22,310 bases of DNA from CAYMLL01 sp964390645 (GTDB lineage Bacteria > Planctomycetota > UBA8108). The stretch is from positions 1 through 22,310 of the forward strand of contig CAYMLL010000104.1 in assembly GCA_964390645.1 (NCBI GenBank). The letters are read 5' to 3'. This document shows positions 15,201-22,310 of this stretch, one piece after another. The translations under genes were made by a program, and so were the position numbers. The notes under the pieces are model-generated. The model ran no database searches, was not told the origin of the DNA, and saw only the letters and a program-made list of their open reading frames with translations. How positions within the stretch are numbered: position 1 is the first letter of the stretch; each line of letters starts with the position of its first letter.

Positions 15201-18200
15201 TCTCTCCAGCGCGATCAGCGCGATCGCGGTCATCTCGGCGCTCGAGCTCGCGCTCTGTCGTCCCCACCAGCCCCAGCCACCCGACGGACGTTGCAGGTTG
15301 AGCAGCCGTACGATGCGCTTCGGGATCAGCTCGTCGAGCATCCGGCGCAGGTCCTCGCGCGGTGTGCCGAGTCGGTCGAGCGCTTCGCGCACTGCGATCG
15401 CCGGCAGGAAGCCACTTACCGTCTGCTCGACACATCCATAGGGGAAGTAGCGCAGGTGGTAGACGGTGTCGAGGAGCGCGTCCGCCTGATGCGGATAGAC
15501 ATCGACGTCGACGCTGACCGCCCCCGGAACGACGTTTCCCGGAAGCTCGTAGTCGTAGAGGATGCGATCGACGAGGAGCCCGCCGTCGCCGCCCGCGTGT
15601 CGCTTGCCGAAGGGAAGGACCGGGATCACGTGCTCGATCGCGTCGGACTCCTCCGCGGTCAGAGCCTCGAGCGTCAAGATCCCGCTGCTCGGCGTGCCGT
15701 CCGCCGCAGGCGGGGGAGCGAGTTCCCAGTCGACCCCGCGCGCTTCACCTGCGCCGACGGTGACGGTGGACTCCCGGAAGCTCTTCACGTCGACGCCTTT
15801 CGACGTCATCCGGACACGGACCTTCTGGGCGGAGTCGAGGTAGTTGTGAACCGGGCTGGTCACCGTCGTCCGGTCCTCGCGAGTGAGAAAGCGCGGTGTC
15901 TGGAGCCGGACGAGGAGCTTCTTCGATGTGCGGAACGAGGTCTCGGCTTCCCCGAAAAGAGTGCCTCTGGTCGAGCCGCGCGTGGCGACCTGCCAGCTCG
16001 TGAGGTTGTCGGGAAGCTTCAACTTGACGCGGGCCCTGCCGTCAGCGTCGGTGCGCACGTTCGGATTCCAGTAAGCGGTGTCGGCGAAGCGCCGACGGAT
16101 CTTCGGCACGGCGAGCGCCTTGCGACCCAGGGCGCCCCGTCCTCCCGTCGAACGCTCGTCCTGGGCACGCAGCGCGTCAGGAGTGCTGAAGTAGGTCCCG
16201 TCGAGCGCGGCGGAGGGACTGTTGGAGAGCTCGCCGAGGGCCTGATCGCTCTTCGCGGCATCCATTGCGAAACGGTTCTGGTCGAGGTTCAGACCGAGTG
16301 CTTCGTTCGCGGTCTTTCCTGCCGCGGAGCTCGAGCCGAGTCTCGACGTGGACTTCTTGCCGAGAGCCTCTCCTCGTCGAGCGCGGAAGGCGCCCGCGGC
16401 TCCGCCACCCAGAGCGATCGCGCTCTTCTCCGTGGGAGGCGCGACGCTGCCCGGCTTCGCGAGACGGATGCGGTCCCTGCCGCGACTCCGGTCGGTCTCG
16501 CTTTCCTTGACCTTCTGACGGGCGTAGTACTCCTCGAGGACCTCCGCCTCGACCACCCGCGTGACCCCCGCATAGCCGAACGAGTAGGACGATCCGGTCG
16601 ACACGCCGCGGCGGCGTCGCTGGTCGTAGAAGTACGGCTTGATCGCCTCGGTGACGTCCGGCGAGAGCTCGAAAATCGAGCGGTCGACGACCGCGAGAGA
16701 CAGCTCGGCCTCCACGGGCAAGCCACCCTGGTCGGTCGCCGTCACCTCGAGCTCGACCTCCTCGCCCGGCGCGAGGACGCTGCTGGAGGGCGTGACGGAG
16801 ACGTTGAGGAACTGCAGGACGATGATCTCGTCTCTCGCCTCGTAGAGCTTGTTGTCCGCGGGAAGGGCGATGGCGACGTGGATGTTCGGCGAGTACTCGC
16901 TCTTCATCGGCGCGACGATCTCGTGGCTCTTTCCCTCGACCTTGATGACGCGGTAGTCGATGACGCCGGCGCCCTCGAAGGTCAACAGCGCGTGGCGTCC
17001 GCCTACCGGGGTGTTGAGGTATAGCGTCGCCTCTTCGCCCTGGCGATAGACGGCCTTGCCGGCCAGAAGGCGCGCCTCCTTGCGCAGGTCGGGCTCGTCG
17101 CCGGCGACGAGCAGGATCGCGCCGCCTTCGCACACTGTGCCGGCACGGTCCTCGGTGCGGAACAGGACGCGGTATTCTCCGGGCTTGTCGATCGTCAGGG
17201 ACGTCTCCCCGAGACCGTTCCTGGTCTCGAAGGGCTGCGAGCGTACCTCTTCGTCGAGCGACGCTCCCTTCGTGCCCCGACGTCGGCGCAGGAGCACGAG
17301 ATCGCCGGAAGCATCGATGGGCGCTGCCGTCGCGTCGACGGTGCGGAAGCTGACGGTCGCCTTGTCCCCCGGGCGGTAGACCTTGCGGTCTGCTCGTGCC
17401 ACGACCAGCACGCCCTGCGGACTGACGATGACGCTGCCGCCGCCGCCGACCGTGATCTTTGACAGGTCGGTCGCTTCGACGACGACGCGATAGGTGCGAC
17501 CGGCACCGGCGTCACGTGCCTCGATCCGGAAGGGAGTCCTGCCCCGGGCGTCGGTCTTTCCGGAGCCCCGAGCGATGAACGTGAAGTCTTCGATACTTCG
17601 ATCCTCGACCTCGCGCTTCTGGAAGAACCAGCGGAACTCCTCGAAGCGTGAGCGGTCGAACTCGAAGGGTCCCTCGAAGACGCTGTAGCTCACCTGGGCG
17701 CCGACGACCGGAGCGCCGAAGAGGTACTCGGTGACGATCGAGCCCTCGATCGCCTCGCCCGGCAGGTACGACGCGCGGTCCGTCGCGAGGCGCACGGCGA
17801 ACTCGGGCTTGCGGTACTCCTCGACCGCGAAGGAGCCCGCGAAGTCGAGCTTCCGGTAGCGTACGTTGACCCGGTAGTCGCCGAGCGGTGGCTCCTCGGT
17901 GAGCTCGAGCTTGCCGGCGATGGAGCCGAACTCGTTCGCGGTCAGCGTCTCCTCGAAGAGCACGACGCCGAGAGGGTTGCGCACCAGGATCGTGGCCTTC
18001 TCGCCCTCGCTGGACTCGTATCTGCCCTCGACTGCCTTGCGGAGGACGGCGCGGAAGTGGACGGTCTGACTCGGACGGTAGAGCGGTCGGTCCGTGCTGA
18101 CGTGGACCTTCGTCGAGTAGCCGTACGCCGAGGCTCCCCGGGCGACGACCCGGTCGACGGCGTAGTGCGAGCCTCTCTCGTCTCCGTGCGCCTCGACGAT

Positions 18201-20432
18201 CGCCATGATACGCGCGTCGCCGACGCTCGAGGCCTCGGTCCGGTCGTGGCGCCAGATGCCCTCGTCGTCGGTCTTGCCCTCGGCGACGACACCGCCGGAG
18301 GTAGAGAGCAGGACGCGCGCGTCCCGTACCGGAGCGCCGCTGCGCTCATCGAAGACCCACGTGAGCGTGCCCGACGTCGAGTGCTTGGTCACGAACGCGA
18401 TGTTAGAGCGCAGCAGAAGCGTGGTCGCGATCAGCGGCGGCCCCGAGATGCGGGTCGGCTCCGCGGGCCCGGCGTCGATCTTCGTCACCGGGGGGATGTC
18501 CTCGATCGTGACGATGAACGCGCCGAGCTCCTTGTCGTCGAGCGGCAGCTCGCGCAGACCCCCGAGCAGGCGGAAGGGCCGATACCCCGCGAGGTCCGAC
18601 TCCCAGGTCTTCGTCGGCTCCACCACTCCGACGACGACGTCCTCGATCGATGCGACGGCGTGCTTGTGGCGAAAGTACTCCTCGAGGTTGAGCCGGTAGG
18701 CCTTGAATCGCAGTCGGGCGACGTTGCGCGTCTCGATCTCGAGACGCCACGGCCCGTCGGTCGTGAACGCCCGCGGCGTGGTGATCTTCAGATGCCGTCG
18801 ACGCAGACTCGTCAGCGTCTCGGCAGCCTGACGCGCCTCGAGGGTGCCCGGGAAGCTCTCGACGACCGCCTCGTACTCGATGATCGAGCCCTCGAGATCG
18901 TCGAGCCGGTGATGGATCAGCTGCGCCGTGATCAGGCGCGACGACGGGGCCTGCGGCGAGCGCGGGTACTTGCCGAACAGGGTGCGGAGATGGCTGATCG
19001 CCTGCAGGTACTGGCGGCGAAGCGTCTCGTCCGTGACGGCCGGCCCCCGGTCGGGCGGCATCGCGTTCGCCGGCAGCGCCATCTCGTAGAAGCGCCGGTA
19101 GACTTCCGGAGCGAGGCTGTCGAGGGGGTACTCGTCGAGGAAGCGGCCCCAGACGACGCGGGCGTCGGCCGGCTTCTTCTCGACGCTGAGAAGGTGCGCG
19201 CCCTTGTCGTAGCGAGCTTGCTTGATCCGGGTCTGTGCAGTCGACCAGCGGCTGTCGTTCGGGTAGGTGCCCAGGAAGCGCTTCCATGCCTCGATCGCCG
19301 CGTCGAACGCGTTTCGCGCCCGCTCCAGCTCGGCGACACGCAGAATCGCGAGCGGAGCCTGCGAGTCCTTCTCGTAGCGAACGGGAAACTCCGAGTACGC
19401 CTTCACCGCCGCGTCGACGTCACCGAATCGCGCGAGTGCTGCGGCGCGCTGGAACTCGACGCGCGGTGCGAGGTCGTGCTGGGGATAGCGGGTCAGGAAG
19501 CGATTCCAGGTCAGGAGTGCCTCTCTGAAGCGTACGCGGCGCTCCGTCTCGGCCGACGTCGCATCGACGATCTCCAGGCGGATCTTGCCGACGCGCTCGA
19601 GTGCCTCCGGTACCCAGCGATGGTCCGCGTGCTCCTTCTCGAGCCGCAGAAACTCGGCGATCGCGCCCTTCGGATCGCCGGTACGGTACAGACCGGTCGC
19701 GAGGCTGAAGATCGCGTCGCCCTCCAGCGTCCCGGCGAGTTTCGGCGGCGGCGTCTGCGACTTCGATCGAGCGAGCAGATAGCGAAACTCCGCGACGGAC
19801 TCTGCGTCCTGCCTCAGCTCCAGCAGGCAGCGTGCGATGCGGAAGCTCACCTCGCCTCGGCGACCGGCGGGGATATGGATCGCGCGTGCCTTGCGGTAGA
19901 ACTCCAGCGCCGTGGCGAAGTCGTGCTGGACGATCTCCTTCGGCAACGCGGAGCTCGGATCCTGCACCCGGCGTCCGACGAATGCCGGATCGGCAATCTC
20001 GAGGTAGTAGGATGACAGCCCCAGGAGATAGGCGTCGCCACGGAGAGCTTCGAGGCGCAGGCGGTAGATCTCGCTGGCGTCCTCGAAGCGTGCGGCTTCC
20101 AGGAAGACCTCGGCGAGTAGCAGCCGTGCTCGGGTCGCCCAGGGATCCTCGGGGTCGTTGTCGATGAAGTCGACGAGCGACTTGACCGCGTCGTCGCGCT
20201 TGCCCCAGAGGCGGTAGGCGCGGGCGCGCAGGATCGCCGCTTCGGAGCTCAGCGCCGATTGCGGATGCTCCTCCCGGAACCGGGCGAGGAGAACGACGGC
20301 TTCGGCGTAGCTGCGCCCGGCGAGAGCGTCGCGGGCGAGAAGGAACTCGTCGAGCGCATCCGCGTGGAGGGGGGATACGCTCGGAAGGCACGCGAGAAGC
20401 GCAGCCGAGACAGCGACCTTGGCGCAGAGCAT
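12282..20432 (-). CDS. Giant TPR + alpha-2-macroglobulin family protein with intact thioester
   Basis: The ATG at 20432 is chosen over an open-frame start at 20522 because CAGGAG lies 8 nt upstream and a signal peptide follows (MLCAKVAVSAALLACLPS; LLAC may also be a weak lipobox). It has 2716 residues; ordinary bacterial A2M proteins have about 1500-2000. Approximate order: TPR repeats 30-545; MG1-like strands 560-690; carboxypeptidase-regulatory-like VRDARVLLS (~698); MG2 with STDRPLYRPSQTVHFRA (~775); bait-region domain 1130-1200; a basic, Gly/Ala/Ser-rich bait-like stretch 1307-1445; A2M domain AYWNPNVRTDADG (~1450); thioester helical domain 1647-1880 with GCVEQ (C1667, Q1670); receptor-like beta domains 1940-2187 (DPIPAGCEVV); second TPR set 2190-2534; second MG1-like plus regulatory-like module 2555-2716. 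Family members trap attacking proteases through the thioester in the periplasm or on the surface. No pbpC partner is adjacent; the upstream neighbour is an M50 protease, 111 bp away. Confidence 0.9.
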   Translation of the reverse strand: MLCAKVAVSAALLACLPSVSPLHADALDEFLLARDALAGRSYAEAVVLLARFREEHPQSALSSEAAILRARAYRLWGKRDDAVKSLVDFIDNDPEDPWATRARLLLAEVFLEAARFEDASEIYRLRLEALRGDAYLLGLSSYYLEIADPAFVGRRVQDPSSALPKEIVQHDFATALEFYRKARAIHIPAGRRGEVSFRIARCLLELRQDAESVAEFRYLLARSKSQTPPPKLAGTLEGDAIFSLATGLYRTGDPKGAIAEFLRLEKEHADHRWVPEALERVGKIRLEIVDATSAETERRVRFREALLTWNRFLTRYPQHDLAPRVEFQRAAALARFGDVDAAVKAYSEFPVRYEKDSQAPLAILRVAELERARNAFDAAIEAWKRFLGTYPNDSRWSTAQTRIKQARYDKGAHLLSVEKKPADARVVWGRFLDEYPLDSLAPEVYRRFYEMALPANAMPPDRGPAVTDETLRRQYLQAISHLRTLFGKYPRSPQAPSSRLITAQLIHHRLDDLEGSIIEYEAVVESFPGTLEARQAAETLTSLRRRHLKITTPRAFTTDGPWRLEIETRNVARLRFKAYRLNLEEYFRHKHAVASIEDVVVGVVEPTKTWESDLAGYRPFRLLGGLRELPLDDKELGAFIVTIEDIPPVTKIDAGPAEPTRISGPPLIATTLLLRSNIAFVTKHSTSGTLTWVFDERSGAPVRDARVLLSTSGGVVAEGKTDDEGIWRHDRTEASSVGDARIMAIVEAHGDERGSHYAVDRVVARGASAYGYSTKVHVSTDRPLYRPSQTVHFRAVLRKAVEGRYESSEGEKATILVRNPLGVVLFEETLTANEFGSIAGKLELTEEPPLGDYRVNVRYRKLDFAGSFAVEEYRKPEFAVRLATDRASYLPGEAIEGSIVTEYLFGAPVVGAQVSYSVFEGPFEFDRSRFEEFRWFFQKREVEDRSIEDFTFIARGSGKTDARGRTPFRIEARDAGAGRTYRVVVEATDLSKITVGGGGSVIVSPQGVLVVARADRKVYRPGDKATVSFRTVDATAAPIDASGDLVLLRRRRGTKGASLDEEVRSQPFETRNGLGETSLTIDKPGEYRVLFRTEDRAGTVCEGGAILLVAGDEPDLRKEARLLAGKAVYRQGEEATLYLNTPVGGRHALLTFEGAGVIDYRVIKVEGKSHEIVAPMKSEYSPNIHVAIALPADNKLYEARDEIIVLQFLNVSVTPSSSVLAPGEEVELEVTATDQGGLPVEAELSLAVVDRSIFELSPDVTEAIKPYFYDQRRRRGVSTGSSYSFGYAGVTRVVEAEVLEEYYARQKVKESETDRSRGRDRIRLAKPGSVAPPTEKSAIALGGGAAGAFRARRGEALGKKSTSRLGSSSAAGKTANEALGLNLDQNRFAMDAAKSDQALGELSNSPSAALDGTYFSTPDALRAQDERSTGGRGALGRKALAVPKIRRRFADTAYWNPNVRTDADGRARVKLKLPDNLTSWQVATRGSTRGTLFGEAETSFRTSKKLLVRLQTPRFLTREDRTTVTSPVHNYLDSAQKVRVRMTSKGVDVKSFRESTVTVGAGEARGVDWELAPPPAADGTPSSGILTLEALTAEESDAIEHVIPVLPFGKRHAGGDGGLLVDRILYDYELPGNVVPGAVSVDVDVYPHQADALLDTVYHLRYFPYGCVEQTVSGFLPAIAVREALDRLGTPREDLRRMLDELIPKRIVRLLNLQRPSGGWGWWGRQSASSSAEMTAIALIALERCRVTGYRVQADRLELGRKRATQLLGQEGDTDLQALLAYALSFSKRASVDALNRLNRYRDRLSGYALALTVLAEKGRGNHGAAAELAGILSSRTRELTEIDLARKGLQHPPRVIATRAPTHPSSIESTAYALLALEAVEPGGATNRLLADALLSLRRGVHWGTTKASAAAVTALATHFGARGANIDAKVDILVDGKLVETVQLSPKGDARPNTARVVIPITALHEGRNRIELRRRGSGDLAYAIRHEHYTSAERIEEEGNLLRISRRYESFRPPKPAQADPIARPRPDPRRDTRDLLTGYTDPTKIAGDNAQWLVVDTAPQPGHRAIVSRHRPKTESRAVRRAERGGKIRVRLHISAREDLDYVQIEDPIPAGCEVVNDRDDRFTGAFERKEVRDRRVVFFLTRLSKGTHTITYLLRPTFPGSYRALPALAQCMYEPTIAGTSADHPLEILEKLADPEPDPTGLTIDERLYEAERAVRRLGGARGKPEEIAALRELYTGLARVEHLEGRYRDLVIARLVAIDLAVGRHREAIEGLEELRRRNPRLIAGNGDLLSITSAYRSAGEFEQVVTYQKRIFDAFYLRDRRVGETLFKLDEQLRAQTYGLNLAASYPDSSRVITDTFELSRRYASLRMERSVTRGRLQRTHHEVLYKDAAESLARFVSHFPTSKLAPQAQYLVIDSLERLNAPELVVEEASKLRERYPDSQYLDDALYAALRAEYSRKRYDAVIEKSKALASKSFRQPNRRQGPSEHYPSARYLAAKAHHILGNLPAAVKAYTEVRSSFPDAADALGHLTAKELRTPDVVSIALEKTPKLEINWKNLDRIDVKIYRVDLPLLFAVRKDLKAISAIDLTGIDPVKKLEVKLDGAPHAEHRTLVDLPAKEKGVYLVSSRAGGRETSTIVIRSDLRLDVQRVNAKVRVHVEPRGPARIKISDGARIVGKGDSDARGIFEATVSGGRASILAERDGHFALYTE

Positions 20433-20474
20433 GATCCTGGCTCCTGAGGAATCCGGAATGCGGAGGTGTGATCG

Positions 20475-20489
20475 ATCCACACGGTGGAT
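20475..20489. promoter_or_regulatory. Perfect 15-bp interrupted palindrome upstream of the macroglobulin gene
   Basis: ATCCAC-ACG-GTGGAT is a perfect inverted repeat with 6-bp arms and a 3-bp centre, 43 bp upstream of the start codon at 20432 and 55 bp after the M50 stop. It could be an operator or a 5'UTR hairpin. I found no convincing -35/-10 pair in the 111-bp gap. Confidence 0.35.
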
Positions 20490-20513
20490 ATGGACTCGAA
20501 GGGGGTGCGGGAG

Positions 20514-20531
20514 TTCGGGCATTCCCCCGAA
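20514..20531. terminator. Hairpin just after the M50 protease gene
   Basis: TTCGGG (20514-20519) and CCCGAA (20526-20531) pair perfectly with a 6-nt loop, 13 bp past the M50 stop on the minus strand. No T-run follows. It may attenuate or end the M50 transcript before the macroglobulin gene, or it may be a processing site within an operon. Confidence 0.35.
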
Positions 20532-20543
20532 AAGAATGTACGG

Positions 20544-21626
20544 CTAATCGCGCCTCGTCTCGGATTCTCGCATGTGCTTCGAGGCGTTCTCGAGAAACCT
20601 CCTCTCGTCGCGAGAGAGGCTCTCGATCCCTTCGCGACTGATCTTCTCGAGCAGCTCGTCGAGACGTGCGCGGACGTCGCGGTCCTTGCGACGCTCGCGA
20701 TCCTCGGCGTGACGTGCCTTCCTGGACCGGCGGCGCTCCCTCCAGGACGGTCGGCGCTCCGCCGTGGAGGGGCCGCCTTCGAGGCTCGTGTAGCCCTGGG
20801 AGAAGTCGTAGCCGAAGGCGCCACCTTCCTCGATGTCGCCGTACATCAGCTGCTCACGGATCCGTCGTGCGCTCGAGAAGTGCAGGACTCCACAGAGCAG
20901 GAGGAGGAGGTCGAGCTGGTCGAGGACGGGGTGATGGTAGCTCCAGGCCTTGTCGGTGAAACCCATGAGAAGAAGCACGACCCCGAAGACGATCGCGACG
21001 ATCGCGACGACGCGCGAGATGGCCAGCGTGTGCAGCAGCGATCCCTGGCTGGTGCCCATGCGCCTCCAGAGCCACGTGTGGAGCATCTTACCGCCGTCGA
21101 GCGGGTAGCATGGCAGGAGGTTGACGAAGAGGAGCAGACTGTTCCACACGAACAGGAACTGGAAGAGGGTCTCCGCAAATCCGTACTCGGGATCCTGTAG
21201 CGGCAGGAGCCCCCAGCCGGCGGCCCAGCAGACGAGGCCGCCGACGACGGCGAGCGCGAGCGTCACGAGCGGTCCGCCAGCCGCGACGAAGAACTGCGCC
21301 CAGGGCGTCTGCGGAGCGCTGCAGTACGCCAGGCCTCCGAGCGGCCAGAGGACAATCCGTTCGCAGCTGCCGCCCTCACGGAAGGCGGCGAAGGCATGTC
21401 CGAGCTCGTGGAGGAACACGGAGCCGACGAGCGCTATCGTGAACGTCGAGAAGATCGTGAAGACCTTGCCCCAGTCCTTCACGTAGCCCTCGGGAACTTC
21501 CGAGATGGACATGTGGAGGAGCCGCAGAGCGATAACGATGAGCAGGAACCAGTGGATGTGTACGTCGATGCCGTACACCCGGCCGGCGCGCAGGCCGAAG
21601 TTGCGGACGGAATCGTCAGACAGCAT
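20544..21626 (-). CDS. M50 family site-2-type zinc metalloprotease with rhomboid-type C-terminal domain
   Basis: This 360-residue multi-pass membrane protein carries zinc motif HELGH (73-77) in the span FTIALVGSVFLHELGHAFAAF, and the second metal motif NLLPCYPLDGGKML (169-182) with the conserved Asp. Together these define an intramembrane (site-2) protease of family M50B, which cleaves substrates within or near the membrane. About five to six spans fill residues 20-260. GIDVHIHWFLLIVIA at the N-terminus is typical of the SpoIVFB-like group. Beyond ~265 lies a soluble, very basic linker rich in Arg/Glu. Residues ~322-354 follow: a short helical domain, LDELLEKISREGIESLSRDE plus RRFLENASK, resembling the DUF6576 tail normally seen on rhomboid-family proteins. 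The ATG at 21626 has GGAGT 7 nt upstream. It lies 56 bp after the aminotransferase and may be co-transcribed with it; the substrate is unknown. Confidence 0.9.
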   Translation of the reverse strand: MLSDDSVRNFGLRAGRVYGIDVHIHWFLLIVIALRLLHMSISEVPEGYVKDWGKVFTIFSTFTIALVGSVFLHELGHAFAAFREGGSCERIVLWPLGGLAYCSAPQTPWAQFFVAAGGPLVTLALAVVGGLVCWAAGWGLLPLQDPEYGFAETLFQFLFVWNSLLLFVNLLPCYPLDGGKMLHTWLWRRMGTSQGSLLHTLAISRVVAIVAIVFGVVLLLMGFTDKAWSYHHPVLDQLDLLLLLCGVLHFSSARRIREQLMYGDIEEGGAFGYDFSQGYTSLEGGPSTAERRPSWRERRRSRKARHAEDRERRKDRDVRARLDELLEKISREGIESLSRDERRFLENASKHMRESETRRD

Positions 21627-21682
21627 CGATGGGACTCCGGGTTCTCGTCCTCGTCTCGCTCCTCATGATTTCGTCTGCGAGC

Positions 21683-22309
21683 TCACTGCTGCTTCAGGAA
21701 GTCTCGGATCCGGTCGACGGCACGCCGGAGATTCTCGAGAGAGTTGGCGTACGACAGCCGAACGAATCCGTTTCCGGACCGGCCGAAGGAGTCGCCGGCG
21801 AGCGTCGCGACGCCGGCCTCGTCGAGCAAACGGCGAGCCAGAGCCTCCGAGGACAGTCCGGTATCGCTGATGTTCGGGAACGCGTAGAAGGCGCCGCCGG
21901 GCGTCACGCAGCGCATTCCCGGAAGCTCGTCGAGGGCCGTCACGAGCCAGTCTCGCCGACGTCGAAACTCCGACACCATTTCCTCGACGCGATCTTGCGG
22001 ACCCCGTAGCGCCTCGACAGCCGCCTTCTGGTGGAAGGTACAGGCGCAGGAAGCGATGTTGACGTTGTAGAGGTCGAAGGTCGGGACGAGGGCGGGTGGC
22101 AGAACGACGTATCCGAGTCGCCAGCCGGTCATCGAGTAGCTCTTCGAGAAGCCGTCGAGGAGCACCGTCCTCTCGAGCATGCCGTCGATCTTGACGATCG
22201 TCTCGAAGGGCGCATCGTAGCAGAAGTGGAGGTAGATCTCGTCGCTGAGGACGAGAAGGTCGCGTCGCTTCGCCTCCTCGGCGATGACCGCGAGGTCATC
22301 GCGCGTCAG
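21683..22309 (-). CDS. Class I/II PLP-dependent aminotransferase (5' end outside window)
   Basis: The frame stays open past the right edge, so only the C-terminal ~208 residues are here; an internal Met at 22180 is not the start. The visible part begins LTRDDLAVIAEEAKRRDLLV and continues LSDEIYLHFCYD, with the Asp that pairs with the PLP pyridine nitrogen and the nearby Tyr. The Schiff-base lysine lies in GFSKSYSMTGWRLGY (codon 22142-22144). Near the end NGFVRLSYANS carries the Arg that binds the substrate carboxylate. PGGAFYAFPNI is also typical. These are the fold-type I aspartate-aminotransferase family hallmarks. Exact amino acid substrate (aspartate, a diaminopimelate precursor or another) cannot be told from this half. 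It ends LKQQ, 56 bp before the M50 gene, and may head that transcript. Confidence 0.9.
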   Translation of the reverse strand: MTRDDLAVIAEEAKRRDLLVLSDEIYLHFCYDAPFETIVKIDGMLERTVLLDGFSKSYSMTGWRLGYVVLPPALVPTFDLYNVNIASCACTFHQKAAVEALRGPQDRVEEMVSEFRRRRDWLVTALDELPGMRCVTPGGAFYAFPNISDTGLSSEALARRLLDEAGVATLAGDSFGRSGNGFVRLSYANSLENLRRAVDRIRDFLKQQ

Positions 22310-22310
22310 C

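Noticed and set aside
14964..17024. Plus-strand open frame of 686 codons
   Set aside because: It is antisense to the macroglobulin gene and its translation is Arg/Val/Glu/Asp-rich with no recognisable domain. Long antisense open frames are expected in GC-rich genes.
18057..20015. Plus-strand open frame of 652 codons
   Set aside because: Also an antisense shadow of the macroglobulin gene, low-complexity and without known motifs.
20433..20522. ATG at 20522 as start of the macroglobulin
   Set aside because: It would put 30 polar residues before the signal peptide. The ATG at 20432 has CAGGAG at 8 nt.

Overview
The window is a GC-rich stretch of bacterial chromosome with densely packed genes. 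It looks most like a member of the Planctomycetota, and it comes from a draft or metagenome assembly because it contains a run of 100 Ns. That placement is an inference from gene content: a redoxin/cytochrome c/copper type II monooxygenase fusion, a multi-domain PIG-L deacetylase, a C-terminal paired EF-hand (dockerin-like) module of the type common in planctomycete secreted proteins, and a giant TPR plus alpha-2-macroglobulin protein. No rRNA, tRNA, transposase, integrase, CRISPR array or phage gene was seen. No stretch longer than 300 bases lacks a gene.

Layout. Positions 1-4093 hold four genes in alternating orientation: the 3' part of a heme/copper monooxygenase-like protein (+), a DUF445 membrane protein (-), a DUF6065-like protein (+) and a DUF3187 outer-membrane barrel-like protein (-). 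Positions 4363-5934 encode ATP-dependent PEP carboxykinase (pckA, +), which has a plausible promoter. Just past its stop lies a 23-bp tandem repeat array interrupted by the assembly gap (5963-6062). Then come a small mono-heme cytochrome c'/c-556-like protein (+), a HEAT-repeat protein (+) and a conserved hypothetical protein on the minus strand. Positions 8350-12157 carry a two-gene plus-strand operon: a secreted PIG-L deacetylase with NEW3-like and GATase-like domains, and a secreted beta-propeller protein with the EF-hand tail. From 22310 down to 12282 three minus-strand genes follow: a class I/II aminotransferase (cut by the right edge), an M50 site-2 protease with a rhomboid-type C-terminal helix domain, and the 2716-residue macroglobulin.

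The genes do not form one obvious pathway. The common thread is cell-envelope and secreted proteins: six or seven of the twelve have a signal peptide, lipobox, membrane spans or are known envelope families. pckA and the aminotransferase are central metabolism. The most unusual object is the giant macroglobulin. It has an intact thioester motif and a basic low-complexity bait-like segment. Its N-terminal TPR + MG1-like + carboxypeptidase-regulatory-like module appears to recur at its C-terminus. All four convergent gene junctions carry a perfect inverted repeat but only one has anything like a U-tract, which suggests hairpin-type transcript ends.
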